A stretch of 64,000 nucleotides of DNA from Paenibacillus sp. YYML68 (GTDB lineage Bacteria; Bacillota; Bacilli; Paenibacillales; NBRC-103111), in assembly GCF_027923405.1 (NCBI RefSeq), contig NZ_BQYI01000001.1:4282501-4346500 (forward strand), in the 5' to 3' direction. Every line of letters begins with the position of its first letter. Within the stretch, counting starts at the first letter, position 1. The translations under genes and the position numbers were made by a program. The notes beneath the pieces were generated by a model that saw only the letters and a program-made list of their open reading frames with translations, did not search any database and was not told where the DNA came from. This document shows, piece after piece, positions 52,314-61,022 of the stretch.

Positions 52314-52587
52314 TCCTGGATGCACCCTATTTGCAGGCAGGAATCAACACAGACATCATAGAATTACATGGAGAACATATACCATTCATAGGAGATGATG
52401 GGAGTGCCGTCGTTAACAGATGAGCACCCCTCACTGATGCGGAACTTGCGGAGAGCCATTTGCTGAGGCTGAGATGGAGGATTTCATCAAGACATCGACC
52501 GATGCATATGCAAGAAGACAGCCCACTTGCGGGCTGCCTTCAATCTTAAAAAATTGCGTGCTTCACGCTAGCAAGGAGGAGATCCGT

Positions 52588-52851
52588 ATGAACAAGCATG
52601 TTATCTATATCATTCTCAGCATATTATCAATACTTGTACCAATCATAGGAATCATTTATAGCTACTGGGATGCAAGTCAGCCCAAGGTAGGACCTATTGG
52701 CGATGGCATACAAGTCGTCTTTACTCCCGTTCAGCTGGCTGCACTAATGGGTGTCATGCTAACGGGTGCACTCAATCTCGTAATAGCGATTAAAGCCTAC
52801 GTTGAGCATACGAAGCCACCCGAAGATGACTCATCAAGAACAAATGACTGA
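52588..52851 (+). CDS. small two-helix membrane protein
   Basis: The 87-residue protein has two membrane helices (about residues 3-25 and 47-70) joined by a short loop, and a polar C-terminus (HTKPPEDDSSRTND). Not recognised. The ATG lies 8 bases after GGAGG; a longer frame from 52474 lacks a site. It lies alone between the HPP and cupredoxin genes. Confidence 0.6.
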   Translation: MNKHVIYIILSILSILVPIIGIIYSYWDASQPKVGPIGDGIQVVFTPVQLAALMGVMLTGALNLVIAIKAYVEHTKPPEDDSSRTND

Positions 52852-52963
52852 ACGATACCCCATGATCCTTCCCAGCCTGTACTTCCAAGACAACCCCTCG
52901 CATACGCATAAGGTAACGCAACCTACAGCCTATACGTGTGGTCAGGAAAGGCAGGAGATTCTC

Positions 52964-53521
52964 ATGAACCGATTCATCATCGTACGTCCACGCACGCTTC
53001 ACGCCCTGAAGGTCGGGGCGCTCACCGCGCTTCTCGCAGGCGCGTCCTTCTTATGGCTGCAGCGGGAGCTGGCGGAGCCGACCGCCTCGGCAGAGCTTGG
53101 CAACACCGCGAGCTTCTCAGCGGTCAACGACTCAGCGAGCGCCTCAGCGTCAGGCTCTAGCGCCGCCAAGCCCGCTTCCGCCGCACCGACCAAGACGGTC
53201 GAACGGAAGATCCAGCTCGTAACCGGCGAATTCAAGTCGACTGGCCCGGACGGGAAGACGCTTGAAGCGTACCGCTGGGACCCGGGGACCGTCGTCGTCA
53301 ACAAGGGCGAGCTCGTCAAGCTGAGCATTTACGGTGTGAACGGCGCGAGCCATCCTTTCATCATCGAAGGGTTGAATGTGAAGGGTGAGGTGAAGAAGGG
53401 GAAGGAGACGGTCGTCACGTTCCAGCCGCAGGAGGCCGGCATCTACCGACTCATCTGCTTAACGCATCAAGACATCGCCCAGAACGGCCCGATGATCGGG
53501 TACATCGTCGTGCAGGATTAG
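52964..53521 (+). CDS. membrane-anchored cupredoxin-domain protein
   Basis: The 185-residue protein has an N-terminal anchor (VGALTALLAGASFLWL), a Ser/Ala-rich linker (about 40-75) and a cupredoxin beta barrel. Type I copper ligands are visible: His in GASHPFIIEG, then Cys and His in LICLTHQDIAQNGPM with the final Met. It should bind copper outside the cell membrane for electron transfer or copper handling. AGGAG precedes the ATG at 52964. Confidence 0.8.
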   Translation: MNRFIIVRPRTLHALKVGALTALLAGASFLWLQRELAEPTASAELGNTASFSAVNDSASASASGSSAAKPASAAPTKTVERKIQLVTGEFKSTGPDGKTLEAYRWDPGTVVVNKGELVKLSIYGVNGASHPFIIEGLNVKGEVKKGKETVVTFQPQEAGIYRLICLTHQDIAQNGPMIGYIVVQD

Positions 53522-53637
53522 CACGAGTCCCCCTACCCACATCGCACGACAGCTGGCGAACAAACAGCACACTTCAAGGCGGTACACCTGCCTCTCCTCC
53601 CGCATACGTTATAGCAGGAAGGAGAGTGCTTGGGCTT

Positions 53638-53952
53638 ATGAACTCGGGGAACAAGATGAAGCATCAGAAGCCGGTGCCGTCGGTGCGCCAAATTCGCCGT
53701 ACGTGCAGCCGCGAGCTGTACCGCGCCCGCAAGCGGATCGGCCGCTACGTTACGCCGGAGGCGATCCGTGAGGCGGACGACATCTATTTCAAGAAGGTGC
53801 TCGCGCACCTGATGTATATTGTAGAGAACGGCAGCAACCGCAAGCTGCTCGCCGACTGGTTCGACGAGCACGTTTGCGGTGAGGTGGCCGTCCTATACGG
53901 GGTGGAGGAAGCGGTGCTGTCGAAGGCGTTCCGCGACTCGTTCGGAGGCTGA
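53638..53952 (+). CDS. small hypothetical helical protein
   Basis: The 104-residue protein is basic at the start (RRTCSRELYRARKRIGRY) and helical throughout (EADDIYFKKVLAHLMYIVENGS). No family recognised. ATG at 53638 is 13 bases after AAGGAG; GTG at 53626 abuts the site. It converges with the DUF1501 gene. Confidence 0.55.
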   Translation: MNSGNKMKHQKPVPSVRQIRRTCSRELYRARKRIGRYVTPEAIREADDIYFKKVLAHLMYIVENGSNRKLLADWFDEHVCGEVAVLYGVEEAVLSKAFRDSFGG

Positions 53953-53995
53953 TGCTTGGCATCGGCTTCTTTTTATTGCTACCAGCACGATCTGT

Positions 53996-55255
53996 CTATG
54001 TAAAAAGCTTGATCGTCTCGTACCGCGCACCGAGCACGTCCTTCGAATCGGCGCCGAGCCAATCGTCCAGCATCGAGGCGTAGATCGAGCGGAAATCGAC
54101 GTTGTAGGTGAGGTCGCCGTTCGAATCGAGCCGCGTCAGGCTCGGATACTCACCGTACAAGCCGCCCTTCACGCGGCCCCCCAGCACGAACACCGGCGCA
54201 GCTGCGCCGTGGTCGGTTCCCCCGCTGCCGTTCTCCTTCACGCGGCGGCCGAACTCCGAGTACGTCATGACGACGACGTCGTCAGCCAGACCGTGGCTCT
54301 GCAGGTCGTCATAGAAGGCGCTGACTGCCTCATCGTACTCCTTCAGTAGGTCGGCATGCTGGCCGCGCTCGTCGGCGTGGTCGTCGAAGCCGTCCAGCTC
54401 CGCCCAGAAGACGCGGGTGCCCGCCCCCGAAGACAGCAGCTTCACGATCAGCTGCAGATCGGCTGCGAAGGCGGTGTCCGGGTACGTCACCGTCTCCTGA
54501 TACTTCGAGGACAGCGACTGAATCGCCTCGACGCTCGCGTATGCATCCGCCCCGCGGTCGGCCGTGACGCGAATCTTCGTATTCGTCAGCTGCAGGCCGT
54601 ACATCGACTGGAAGGCGCGAGCGAGGCGATTTTTCTCCTCAGAGGACGTGTTCGGGTTCAGCCATTGGTACGTCTCAATCGACTGCAGCAGCGGCGCGCT
54701 CACTTGACCGCTCTTCAGCGCCTTCGACGACAGCTTGCCGATCTCGATCGCCTTCAGCGGATTCGGGTCAGCCGCGAGCTCCGTCTGCATGTAGCGTCCG
54801 ATCCAGCCGCTCGTCTCGACCCGCTCGGCGACCGCCGTCTGCCAGATGTCCTTCGAGCGAAAATGCGACCGGTTCGGCTGCGGATACCCTGTCCCCTGTA
54901 CGATCGCGAGCTTGCCCTCGTCCCAGCGTTTCTTGAGTCCAGTTAAGCTCGGATGGAGGCCGAGTCCGCCATTGAGCGCGAGCACGTCCTTCTCCGCGTA
55001 AGCGAGCGTGGGCCTGGCGTCGAAGTAGGCGCCCTGTCCATAAGGGATGACCGTATTCAGCCCGTCATTGCCTCCGGCAAGCTGCAGGATGACGAGCACG
55101 GGCTGGCGGCCCGACGCCGAGCCTGACGCCGCATGCGCCTGCCCGCCTTGCGCCTTCGGCAGCCACGTTCCGTTCGAGAGCGACCACGCTCCCGCCGTCA
55201 ACGCTGCCACGAACGCCGTGCCGCCTGCGAGAAATTGTCTTCGATTGATTTTCAT
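53996..55255 (-). CDS. DUF1501 secreted protein with Tat signal
   Basis: The 419-residue protein has a twin-arginine-type signal (NRRQFLAGGTAFVAALTAGAW). It shows the DUF1501 hallmarks LVILQLAGGNDGLNTVIPYG, FDDHADERGQHADLL and VVVMTYSEFGRRVKENGSGGTDHGAAAP, a sulfatase/alkaline-phosphatase-like fold with metal-binding Asp/His. It is the partner of the DUF1800 gene 10 bp upstream. These pairs are exported together; substrate unknown. The ATG follows GAGGACG. Confidence 0.9.
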   Translation of the reverse strand: MKINRRQFLAGGTAFVAALTAGAWSLSNGTWLPKAQGGQAHAASGSASGRQPVLVILQLAGGNDGLNTVIPYGQGAYFDARPTLAYAEKDVLALNGGLGLHPSLTGLKKRWDEGKLAIVQGTGYPQPNRSHFRSKDIWQTAVAERVETSGWIGRYMQTELAADPNPLKAIEIGKLSSKALKSGQVSAPLLQSIETYQWLNPNTSSEEKNRLARAFQSMYGLQLTNTKIRVTADRGADAYASVEAIQSLSSKYQETVTYPDTAFAADLQLIVKLLSSGAGTRVFWAELDGFDDHADERGQHADLLKEYDEAVSAFYDDLQSHGLADDVVVMTYSEFGRRVKENGSGGTDHGAAAPVFVLGGRVKGGLYGEYPSLTRLDSNGDLTYNVDFRSIYASMLDDWLGADSKDVLGARYETIKLFT

Positions 55256-55265
55256 CGCATCGTCC

Positions 55266-56732
55266 TCATTTCATTTGGGCTTCGGGACTGATCAGGAGCA
55301 GATGAATAAGCCCCTTGAGCGCGAGCAGCCGGGACTGCGCCGCGGCCTTCTGCGCCTGCTCAGCCTCTCGCGCCTGCGCGGCTGCCTTCTGCGACTTCTG
55401 CTTCGATGGCGCTCCCGATTGGGCCACTTGCTCTTCGTGCGTCGATTGTGAGCTACCACCAGCTCTGCCGTCACTTGTCATACCGTTGCCGAAGCCATAC
55501 GGCTCCAAGTAGCTCAGCAGCACGCGGCGCGTCGTCTCGGACAGCGGATACAGGCGCAGATGCCGCGCCCAGCTGTCCACCCATGCGGCCGCTCCGCCCT
55601 GTCCCGGCGATGCCAGCGCCTCGGGAATGAGCCGCTGCTTCACCGCATTAGCGGCTGCCGCCTCAGCGTACGTGTACCTTGCGAGCACGTTCGCCGAGCC
55701 AAGCCATTCGTAGCCGTACGGCCAGCCATTCACGTCAGGGGGCATGAACAGGTCCTGCCCCATCCGACGCGCTTGACCAGCGACCTGACCGTCCGCTGGA
55801 CGGCCGAGCGTCCCTAGAATCCAGACGATGTACTCCGTCGGCGTTCGGACGAGACTCAGATGGTTCGCTGGGTCATTGAACTCATCGGATAGGAACATGT
55901 CGATCATCACGTCGCCGATATCGTACCGCTCGCGGAAGCGGGCGGCGAGCCGGTCCAGCCATGCCTCGGACGGCGAAGGCGAGCCGAACGCGAGCAGCAG
56001 CTTGCGCACGACGAAGCGGCTCAGCGCCTCCTGACGGAACAGGATGTCCACGACGTCGTGATCGTTGAACGGCCCGTTCACCCCGAGCACGCGCTTCGTC
56101 CCGGCATCGTGCAGCTTCGTCACGAATTCAATGGAGCCTGTCCGCTTATTGACCTTCCAGCCGGTGAAGGCGCGCGCCGCCTCCTTCACATCGTCCTCCG
56201 AATAGTGGCCGAGGCCGAGTGTGAACAGCTCCATCAGCTCGCGGGCGTAATTTTCATTCGGCTTGCCGGCTCTGTTGTGATTCGCATCAAGCCAGATCAG
56301 CATCGCGCCATCGCGCCCAACCCGCTTGACGAGCTCCTTGAAGTCGCCGCTCGCGTACGTACGGAACAGCTCACTCTGCACGACCATAAGCTCGGCGTTG
56401 TCAATCTTTTGCGCATTCGTGGCAAAATGGTCGTGCCAAAACAGCGTCAGCTTCTCGACTAACGGCACGGGCGTATGCAGCATACGATGGTACCACTGCA
56501 CCTTCGCCGTCTGCAGCTGGGCGCCAGGCTTGCTATCCGCCTTGATCACCTGCTTGAACGCCTCAACGGCGGAAGGCAGGCTACTGGTTGCTCCCGTCAG
56601 CGGCTCACCTCGCACGATGCGCCGCACCGTTTCGGCTTGGCCCAGCTTACCAGCAGCTTCCAGCTCCTCATCAGTTATGCGGAACGTCGTCCGCTTCAGC
56701 AAATGAATTCGATCTGCTTCCGTCCAAGTCAC
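55266..56732 (-). CDS. DUF1800 protein
   Basis: The 488-residue protein shows the DUF1800 pattern: LLKRTTFRITDEELE, LTLFWHDHFAT, NENYARELMELFTLGLGHYSEDDVKEAARAFTGW, and MPPDVNGWPYG. An Ala/Gln/Lys-rich segment lies near the C-terminus (about 430-470). There is no clear signal peptide. A GTG start follows GGAGGTGAG. It forms a two-gene operon with DUF1501, typical of these families. Biochemical role not established. Confidence 0.9.
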   Translation of the reverse strand: MTWTEADRIHLLKRTTFRITDEELEAAGKLGQAETVRRIVRGEPLTGATSSLPSAVEAFKQVIKADSKPGAQLQTAKVQWYHRMLHTPVPLVEKLTLFWHDHFATNAQKIDNAELMVVQSELFRTYASGDFKELVKRVGRDGAMLIWLDANHNRAGKPNENYARELMELFTLGLGHYSEDDVKEAARAFTGWKVNKRTGSIEFVTKLHDAGTKRVLGVNGPFNDHDVVDILFRQEALSRFVVRKLLLAFGSPSPSEAWLDRLAARFRERYDIGDVMIDMFLSDEFNDPANHLSLVRTPTEYIVWILGTLGRPADGQVAGQARRMGQDLFMPPDVNGWPYGYEWLGSANVLARYTYAEAAAANAVKQRLIPEALASPGQGGAAAWVDSWARHLRLYPLSETTRRVLLSYLEPYGFGNGMTSDGRAGGSSQSTHEEQVAQSGAPSKQKSQKAAAQAREAEQAQKAAAQSRLLALKGLIHLLLISPEAQMK

Positions 56733-56825
56733 CTGATCTCACCTCCATGACTCACAGCTTGTCGCTTGCCTTTATCGACGCATACTAGAGTAGCAGACAT
56801 GGCGTCTGCTCTGCGTGCCATCGAT

Positions 56826-57503
56826 TCATCCCTTCCCCGCCAGCGCCAGCTGCGCCACTTCCTCAGAGCGAATGACCGACTGACTCGGCCTCACCCGCTG
56901 CAGCGCCACATTCGTCATCGCCTCGGCAATCGTCCGCGCCTGGATCGGACGGTACGGCCTGAGCGGTCCAGCGAACAGGAACGGCAGCCGCTCCGATACG
57001 CTCTGCGCGAGGCTTTCTCCAGCCCGATGCTCCGCACGCGGCCCCATAATGAGCGACGGACGGAAGATGTACAGCTCGTTCAGCCCAAGGCTGAGCAGCT
57101 CCTTCTCGACCATCCCCTTGACTCGGTTATAAAAGAACATCGAGCCCGCATCCGCGCCCATAGCGGTGACGATCAGCATACGCGCTGCGCCATGACGCTT
57201 AGCAAGTTGTCCGAGGCTAAGCGGATACGCATAGTCGACCTTCATGAACTGCTCCTGCGTCTTCGCCTTCTTCATCGTCGTCCCGAGCGTGCAGAAGACG
57301 TCCGCCTCGCGGAACAGCTCCTGCGGCAGCTGCTCAAGCTGGTCGAAGCTGATGATGCGCTGGTCCAGCCTCGGGTCGCTCATCTCCATGCCCGTTCGTA
57401 CGAGCACGACCACGCGCTCATATGTGCTCTCCTTCAGCAGCAGACGCACCAGCTCCGTGCCGACGAGCCCTGTCGCCCCTACCACTACGGCGTGCTTCCC
57501 CAT
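56826..57503 (-). CDS. atypical SDR, NAD(P)-binding epimerase-like protein
   Basis: The 225-residue Rossmann-fold protein has the dinucleotide motif VVGATGLVGTELVRLL, VFCTLGTTMKKAKT and a late YNRVKGMVEKEL stretch giving the Tyr-xxx-Lys pair. It is close in layout to HTATIP2/YraR-like oxidoreductases. Acts in the cytoplasm; substrate unknown. It lies upstream of the DUF1800/1501 pair in the same direction, 93 bp away. Confidence 0.85.
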   Translation of the reverse strand: MGKHAVVVGATGLVGTELVRLLLKESTYERVVVLVRTGMEMSDPRLDQRIISFDQLEQLPQELFREADVFCTLGTTMKKAKTQEQFMKVDYAYPLSLGQLAKRHGAARMLIVTAMGADAGSMFFYNRVKGMVEKELLSLGLNELYIFRPSLIMGPRAEHRAGESLAQSVSERLPFLFAGPLRPYRPIQARTIAEAMTNVALQRVRPSQSVIRSEEVAQLALAGKG

Positions 57504-57595
57504 CCTTCATCCGCTCCTCTATGCCTGTCTGCTTGTCCATACTTATATATTCGAATACTCTGATTATTTCATGTCCGCCGATGGAAAACAAATAA

Positions 57596-57628
57596 GGCAC
57601 AAGCTGAACTTACATCACAGCTCGTGCC
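57596..57628 (-). terminator. terminator of the small Cys-containing gene
   Basis: GGCACAAGCTG / CAGCTCGTGCC stem (one mismatch), with TTATTTGTTTT following leftward. Confidence 0.7.
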
Positions 57629-57678
57629 CTAGCATATATACGTACAGCCGTCCCGAACGCCCTCAGTCAGCAGCCTGC

Positions 57679-57978
57679 TCACGTCTGCGGAGGCAAGCTC
57701 GACAGCCCTGCTGCTGCGTGTGCACCCGGCGACATATGCTTAATCTGGTTGCTTAGCCACTCCTCATCCGCATTGTCAGCAATGTGCGGATCGAGCACAG
57801 GACGTGCGTCGTTCCAGACGCATTCCACGCCAAGACCTCCTGCGAAGCCCTCCAGCATCCCGCAGCCGCTGCAGAACTGCTGGATCTGCTGCTCATCCAG
57901 GCAGACCACCTTATTACGTAAGCAGCAATATACATTCCCCTTCTCATCCTTCAAATTAATATGCTTGATGCTCTTCAA
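57679..57978 (-). CDS. small hypothetical protein with cysteine pairs
   Basis: The 99-residue protein contains YCCLRNKVVCLD and FCSGCGML, which could bind a metal. The C-terminus is small-residue rich. Not recognised. The TTG at 57978 lies 9 bases after AGAGGAG; an in-frame GTG at 58005 is the alternative. Transcribed leftward with its own terminator. Confidence 0.5.
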   Translation of the reverse strand: MKSIKHINLKDEKGNVYCCLRNKVVCLDEQQIQQFCSGCGMLEGFAGGLGVECVWNDARPVLDPHIADNADEEWLSNQIKHMSPGAHAAAGLSSLPPQT

Positions 57979-58288
57979 TGACTCCCGCTCCTCTCTGTCC
58001 AGCACACGAAGTTATTAAGTGGGTAATATTTATTGTATATGCGGACGAACTCCGATATGTGACAAACTTCAGAGTGCTCGTCCTTTATTAACGTATAGAC
58101 AGTCATAATGCTATAGTACCAATTGTAGAGGGGCTAAAAATGGGACTTTTGACTAACTTGCACTTGTAAAGTCAAATATTTTTAAGGGTGTCGTGTCGAA
58201 TTTTGACTATTCAAACTGATAACATTGGAGTATACTCGACTACACAACGCTTATACATAGCATCACTATGCACACGGAGGGATTCCAA

Positions 58289-59149
58289 CTGAAACACTCA
58301 AAGTTCATCTCCAAAATGACCAAGACCAGCATGACTCTTCTGCTAGCTGGAGCGCTAAGCGCACACCCTGTATTCGCTGACGCCCCACCACAAGGTATCG
58401 GCAACGAGCTCGAAATGGAGTTCAACGTGTACGATGTCGTATACAGCAACATCGTCAAGCTGACGTGGGATGACGGCGGGCAAGCTCTGAAGCCGTTCCA
58501 GACCCGTCGCGGCATTGCTCAGCAAGTGAACTATAAGGTGACAGCTGGCACTGATTATGATGATTACACCGAGCTGGGTGATCAGAAGGTGGATGTGCTG
58601 CTGAAGGTATCGGGCATGAACCCGAGCAACATTCAGACTGTAACAGCAGACGGCAATGAAGTGCAGCCTGTGCAGATTGATGGGGAGACCTACTACTTGC
58701 TGAAGGACGGCGTCAATATTGCGCGCAGCATGACGGCCATTAACGGCAACATGTCGATCGCCTTCAACTCCGTTACGTACGGCAATCCGTACAGCGTGAA
58801 GATTGTAACGGTGAAGGATGAGGTGCAACAGCAGCTAGAGCAAGAAGCGCCTCAGTTCTATCATGTTTCCACAGACTACTCAAGTCCGGTCAGGAGCGTA
58901 ACCTTGGGAGCTAATTCTCCGCTGGAGGATTGGTACGCCAACCTCTATTCGGTATCTTACAGCAAGGACGACGAAAGCACCTACAATATGCTAGATATGG
59001 ACGACATCACTTTGAACTCTGATGGTACGATCACGATCACAGGAGATGCAGCGGAAATTGATTATCAGAACAACTACTATGTTTTGTATTACAAGTTCAA
59101 ATCTACAGGATATAAAGAAGGGGCATTCAATTATTGGGGTGAAGTCTAG
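58289..59149 (+). CDS. secreted paralogue 1 of the NELxMEF surface cluster
   Basis: About 286 residues: signal peptide (TSMTLLLAGALSAHPVFADA), then NELEMEFNVYDVVYSNIVKL. A domain nearly identical to those of the next two genes runs to about residue 185. A diverged C-terminal domain (about 190-286) follows, with DITLNSDGTITITGDAAEIDY and YYKFKSTGYKE, resembling DUF1533-like binding modules. The conserved ribosome site GGAGGG lies 7 bases before CTG at 58289, aligned with the TTG starts of the paralogues; ATG at 58268 lacks a site, so CTG initiation is inferred. Function unknown. Confidence 0.75.
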   Translation: MKHSKFISKMTKTSMTLLLAGALSAHPVFADAPPQGIGNELEMEFNVYDVVYSNIVKLTWDDGGQALKPFQTRRGIAQQVNYKVTAGTDYDDYTELGDQKVDVLLKVSGMNPSNIQTVTADGNEVQPVQIDGETYYLLKDGVNIARSMTAINGNMSIAFNSVTYGNPYSVKIVTVKDEVQQQLEQEAPQFYHVSTDYSSPVRSVTLGANSPLEDWYANLYSVSYSKDDESTYNMLDMDDITLNSDGTITITGDAAEIDYQNNYYVLYYKFKSTGYKEGAFNYWGEV

Positions 59150-59226
59150 TACGTTCATCACCATTCCGTCCTTTATTACCAGCTCCAATCATACATAATA
59201 CAACCATACCCCTGGAGGGATCTCGC

Positions 59227-60069
59227 TTGAAACATTCGAAGCTTATGTCCAAATTGACCAAAACGAGCATGGCACTCCTGCTAGCTGGAGCGCTAAGCGC
59301 TCAATCTGCTATCGCTACCCCTGCACCAGCAGGCATCGGTAACGAGCTCGAAATGGAATTTAATGTATATGATGTCGTCTACAGCAACATCGTCAAGCTG
59401 ACGTGGGACGACGGCGAGCAAGCTATGAAGCAGTTCCAGACCCGTCGCGGCGCTGCTCAACAGGTGAACTATAAGGTGACGGCCGGCACCGATTTTGAAG
59501 ACTATACAGAGCTTGTAGCGGAGAAGGTAGATGTGTTGCTGAAGGTTACAGGTATGGACCCGAACAACATTCAGTCTGTAACAGCAGACGGCAATGCGGT
59601 GCAGCCCGTACAGATTGACGGGGATACCTACTACTTGCTGAAGGATGGCGTCAATATCGAACGCAGCATGGCTGCCATTGACGGTAGCATGTCCATCGCC
59701 TTCAACTCCGTTACTTCCGGCAATCCGTACAGCTTGAAGATTGTAACCGTGAAGGATGAGGTGCAAGCGCAGGAGCCGCCTCAGTTGCATTATGTTAGCG
59801 ATCTTAATAATGAAGGAGTATGGAGTATAACCTTCGGATCCCAATCGTCACTAACGAACTGGTACAACAATCTCACCTCTGCTACGGTCAGCAAAGATGC
59901 CAATACTACCTACGCTCCATTTAACCTGAGTGAAATCACCTTGAATTCTGACAATACGATCACGATCACAGGTGATGCAGCGCAGATGGATTACAATCAC
60001 TGGGTTCTCTTTTACAAGTTCAATGCTACAGGATACAAAGAGGGCACGGCCATCTGGGGCATAGACTAG
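59227..60069 (+). CDS. secreted paralogue 2 of the NELxMEF surface cluster
   Basis: The 280-residue protein: signal peptide (ALLLAGALSAQSAIATPA), motif NELEMEFNV, the shared N-domain (VNYKVTAGTDFEDYTEL, VDVLLKVTGMDPNNIQSV, YYLLKDGVNIERSM) to about residue 185, then a diverged C-domain (FGSQSSLTNWYNNLTS, EITLNSDNTITITGDAAQMDY). TTG start 7 bases after GGAGGG. N-domain DNA is almost identical to the neighbours, which points to recent duplication or gene conversion. No known family for the N-domain. Confidence 0.8.
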   Translation: MKHSKLMSKLTKTSMALLLAGALSAQSAIATPAPAGIGNELEMEFNVYDVVYSNIVKLTWDDGEQAMKQFQTRRGAAQQVNYKVTAGTDFEDYTELVAEKVDVLLKVTGMDPNNIQSVTADGNAVQPVQIDGDTYYLLKDGVNIERSMAAIDGSMSIAFNSVTSGNPYSLKIVTVKDEVQAQEPPQLHYVSDLNNEGVWSITFGSQSSLTNWYNNLTSATVSKDANTTYAPFNLSEITLNSDNTITITGDAAQMDYNHWVLFYKFNATGYKEGTAIWGID

Positions 60070-60142
60070 ACCGCTCATCACCACTCCATCCTATCTTGTA
60101 AGCTTGTTATATCAATAAACCATACCCACGGAGGGATCTCGC

Positions 60143-60988
60143 TTGAAACACTCGAAGCTTATGTCCAAATTGACCAAAACCAGTATGGCACTACTGCTAG
60201 CTGGAGCGCTGAGCGCTCACCCTGCTATCGCGATCCCTGCACCGGCAGGCATCGGTAACGAGCTCGAAATGGAATTCAATGTATATGATGTCGTCTATAG
60301 CAACATCGTCAAGCTGACGTGGGAGGACGGCGAGCAAGCTATGAAGCAATTCCAGACCCGTCGCGGCTCTGCTCAACAGGTGAACTATAAGGTGACGGCC
60401 GGAACCGATTTTGAAGACTATACAGAGCTTGTATCTGAGAAGGTGGATGTGCTGCTGAAGGTATCGGGCATGGACCCGAACAACATTCAGTCTGTAACAA
60501 CAGACGGCAATGCAGTGCAGCCCGTACAGATTGACGGGGATACCTACTACTTGCTGAAGGATGGCGTGAATATCGAGCGCAGCATGACGGCCATTAACGG
60601 CAACATGTCGATCGCCTTCAACTCCGTTACCTCCGGCAATCCGTACAGCTTGAAGATTGTAACGGTGAAGGATGAGGTGCAAGCGCAAGAAGGGCCTGTG
60701 CTCCATTACATTGATAATGACTTTAACAGCAACAACGAATTTTACGTCACCTTCGGGTCTCAATCCTCGTTGAGTGATTGGTTCTCCAATCTCACCTCGG
60801 TGACTGTTAGCAAGGACAACGGAGTTACCTATAGTCCGGTTGACCTGAGCAATTTGACCTTGAATTCGGACGACAGCATTACGATTACAGGAGACGCAGC
60901 GCAATTCCAGCAAGGTTACTGGATGCTCTATTACAAGTTCAAGTCCACAGGGTTTGGTGAGAGCACCTTCTATTGGGGCGCACCTTAA
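60143..60988 (+). CDS. secreted paralogue 3 of the NELxMEF surface cluster
   Basis: The 281-residue protein is built like paralogues 1 and 2: signal peptide, NELEMEFNV at the mature N-terminus, near-identical N-domain, then its own C-domain (FGSQSSLSDWFSNLTSVTVSKDNG, LTLNSDDSITITGDAAQF). TTG start after GGAGGGATCTCGC, a leader also shared with paralogue 2. It is followed 35 bp later by the SLH protein gene, so the four genes probably form one operon. Confidence 0.8.
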   Translation: MKHSKLMSKLTKTSMALLLAGALSAHPAIAIPAPAGIGNELEMEFNVYDVVYSNIVKLTWEDGEQAMKQFQTRRGSAQQVNYKVTAGTDFEDYTELVSEKVDVLLKVSGMDPNNIQSVTTDGNAVQPVQIDGDTYYLLKDGVNIERSMTAINGNMSIAFNSVTSGNPYSLKIVTVKDEVQAQEGPVLHYIDNDFNSNNEFYVTFGSQSSLSDWFSNLTSVTVSKDNGVTYSPVDLSNLTLNSDDSITITGDAAQFQQGYWMLYYKFKSTGFGESTFYWGAP

Positions 60989-61022
60989 GCAACTAATTCA
61001 TACATGAAGCGGTGAGAATAGA

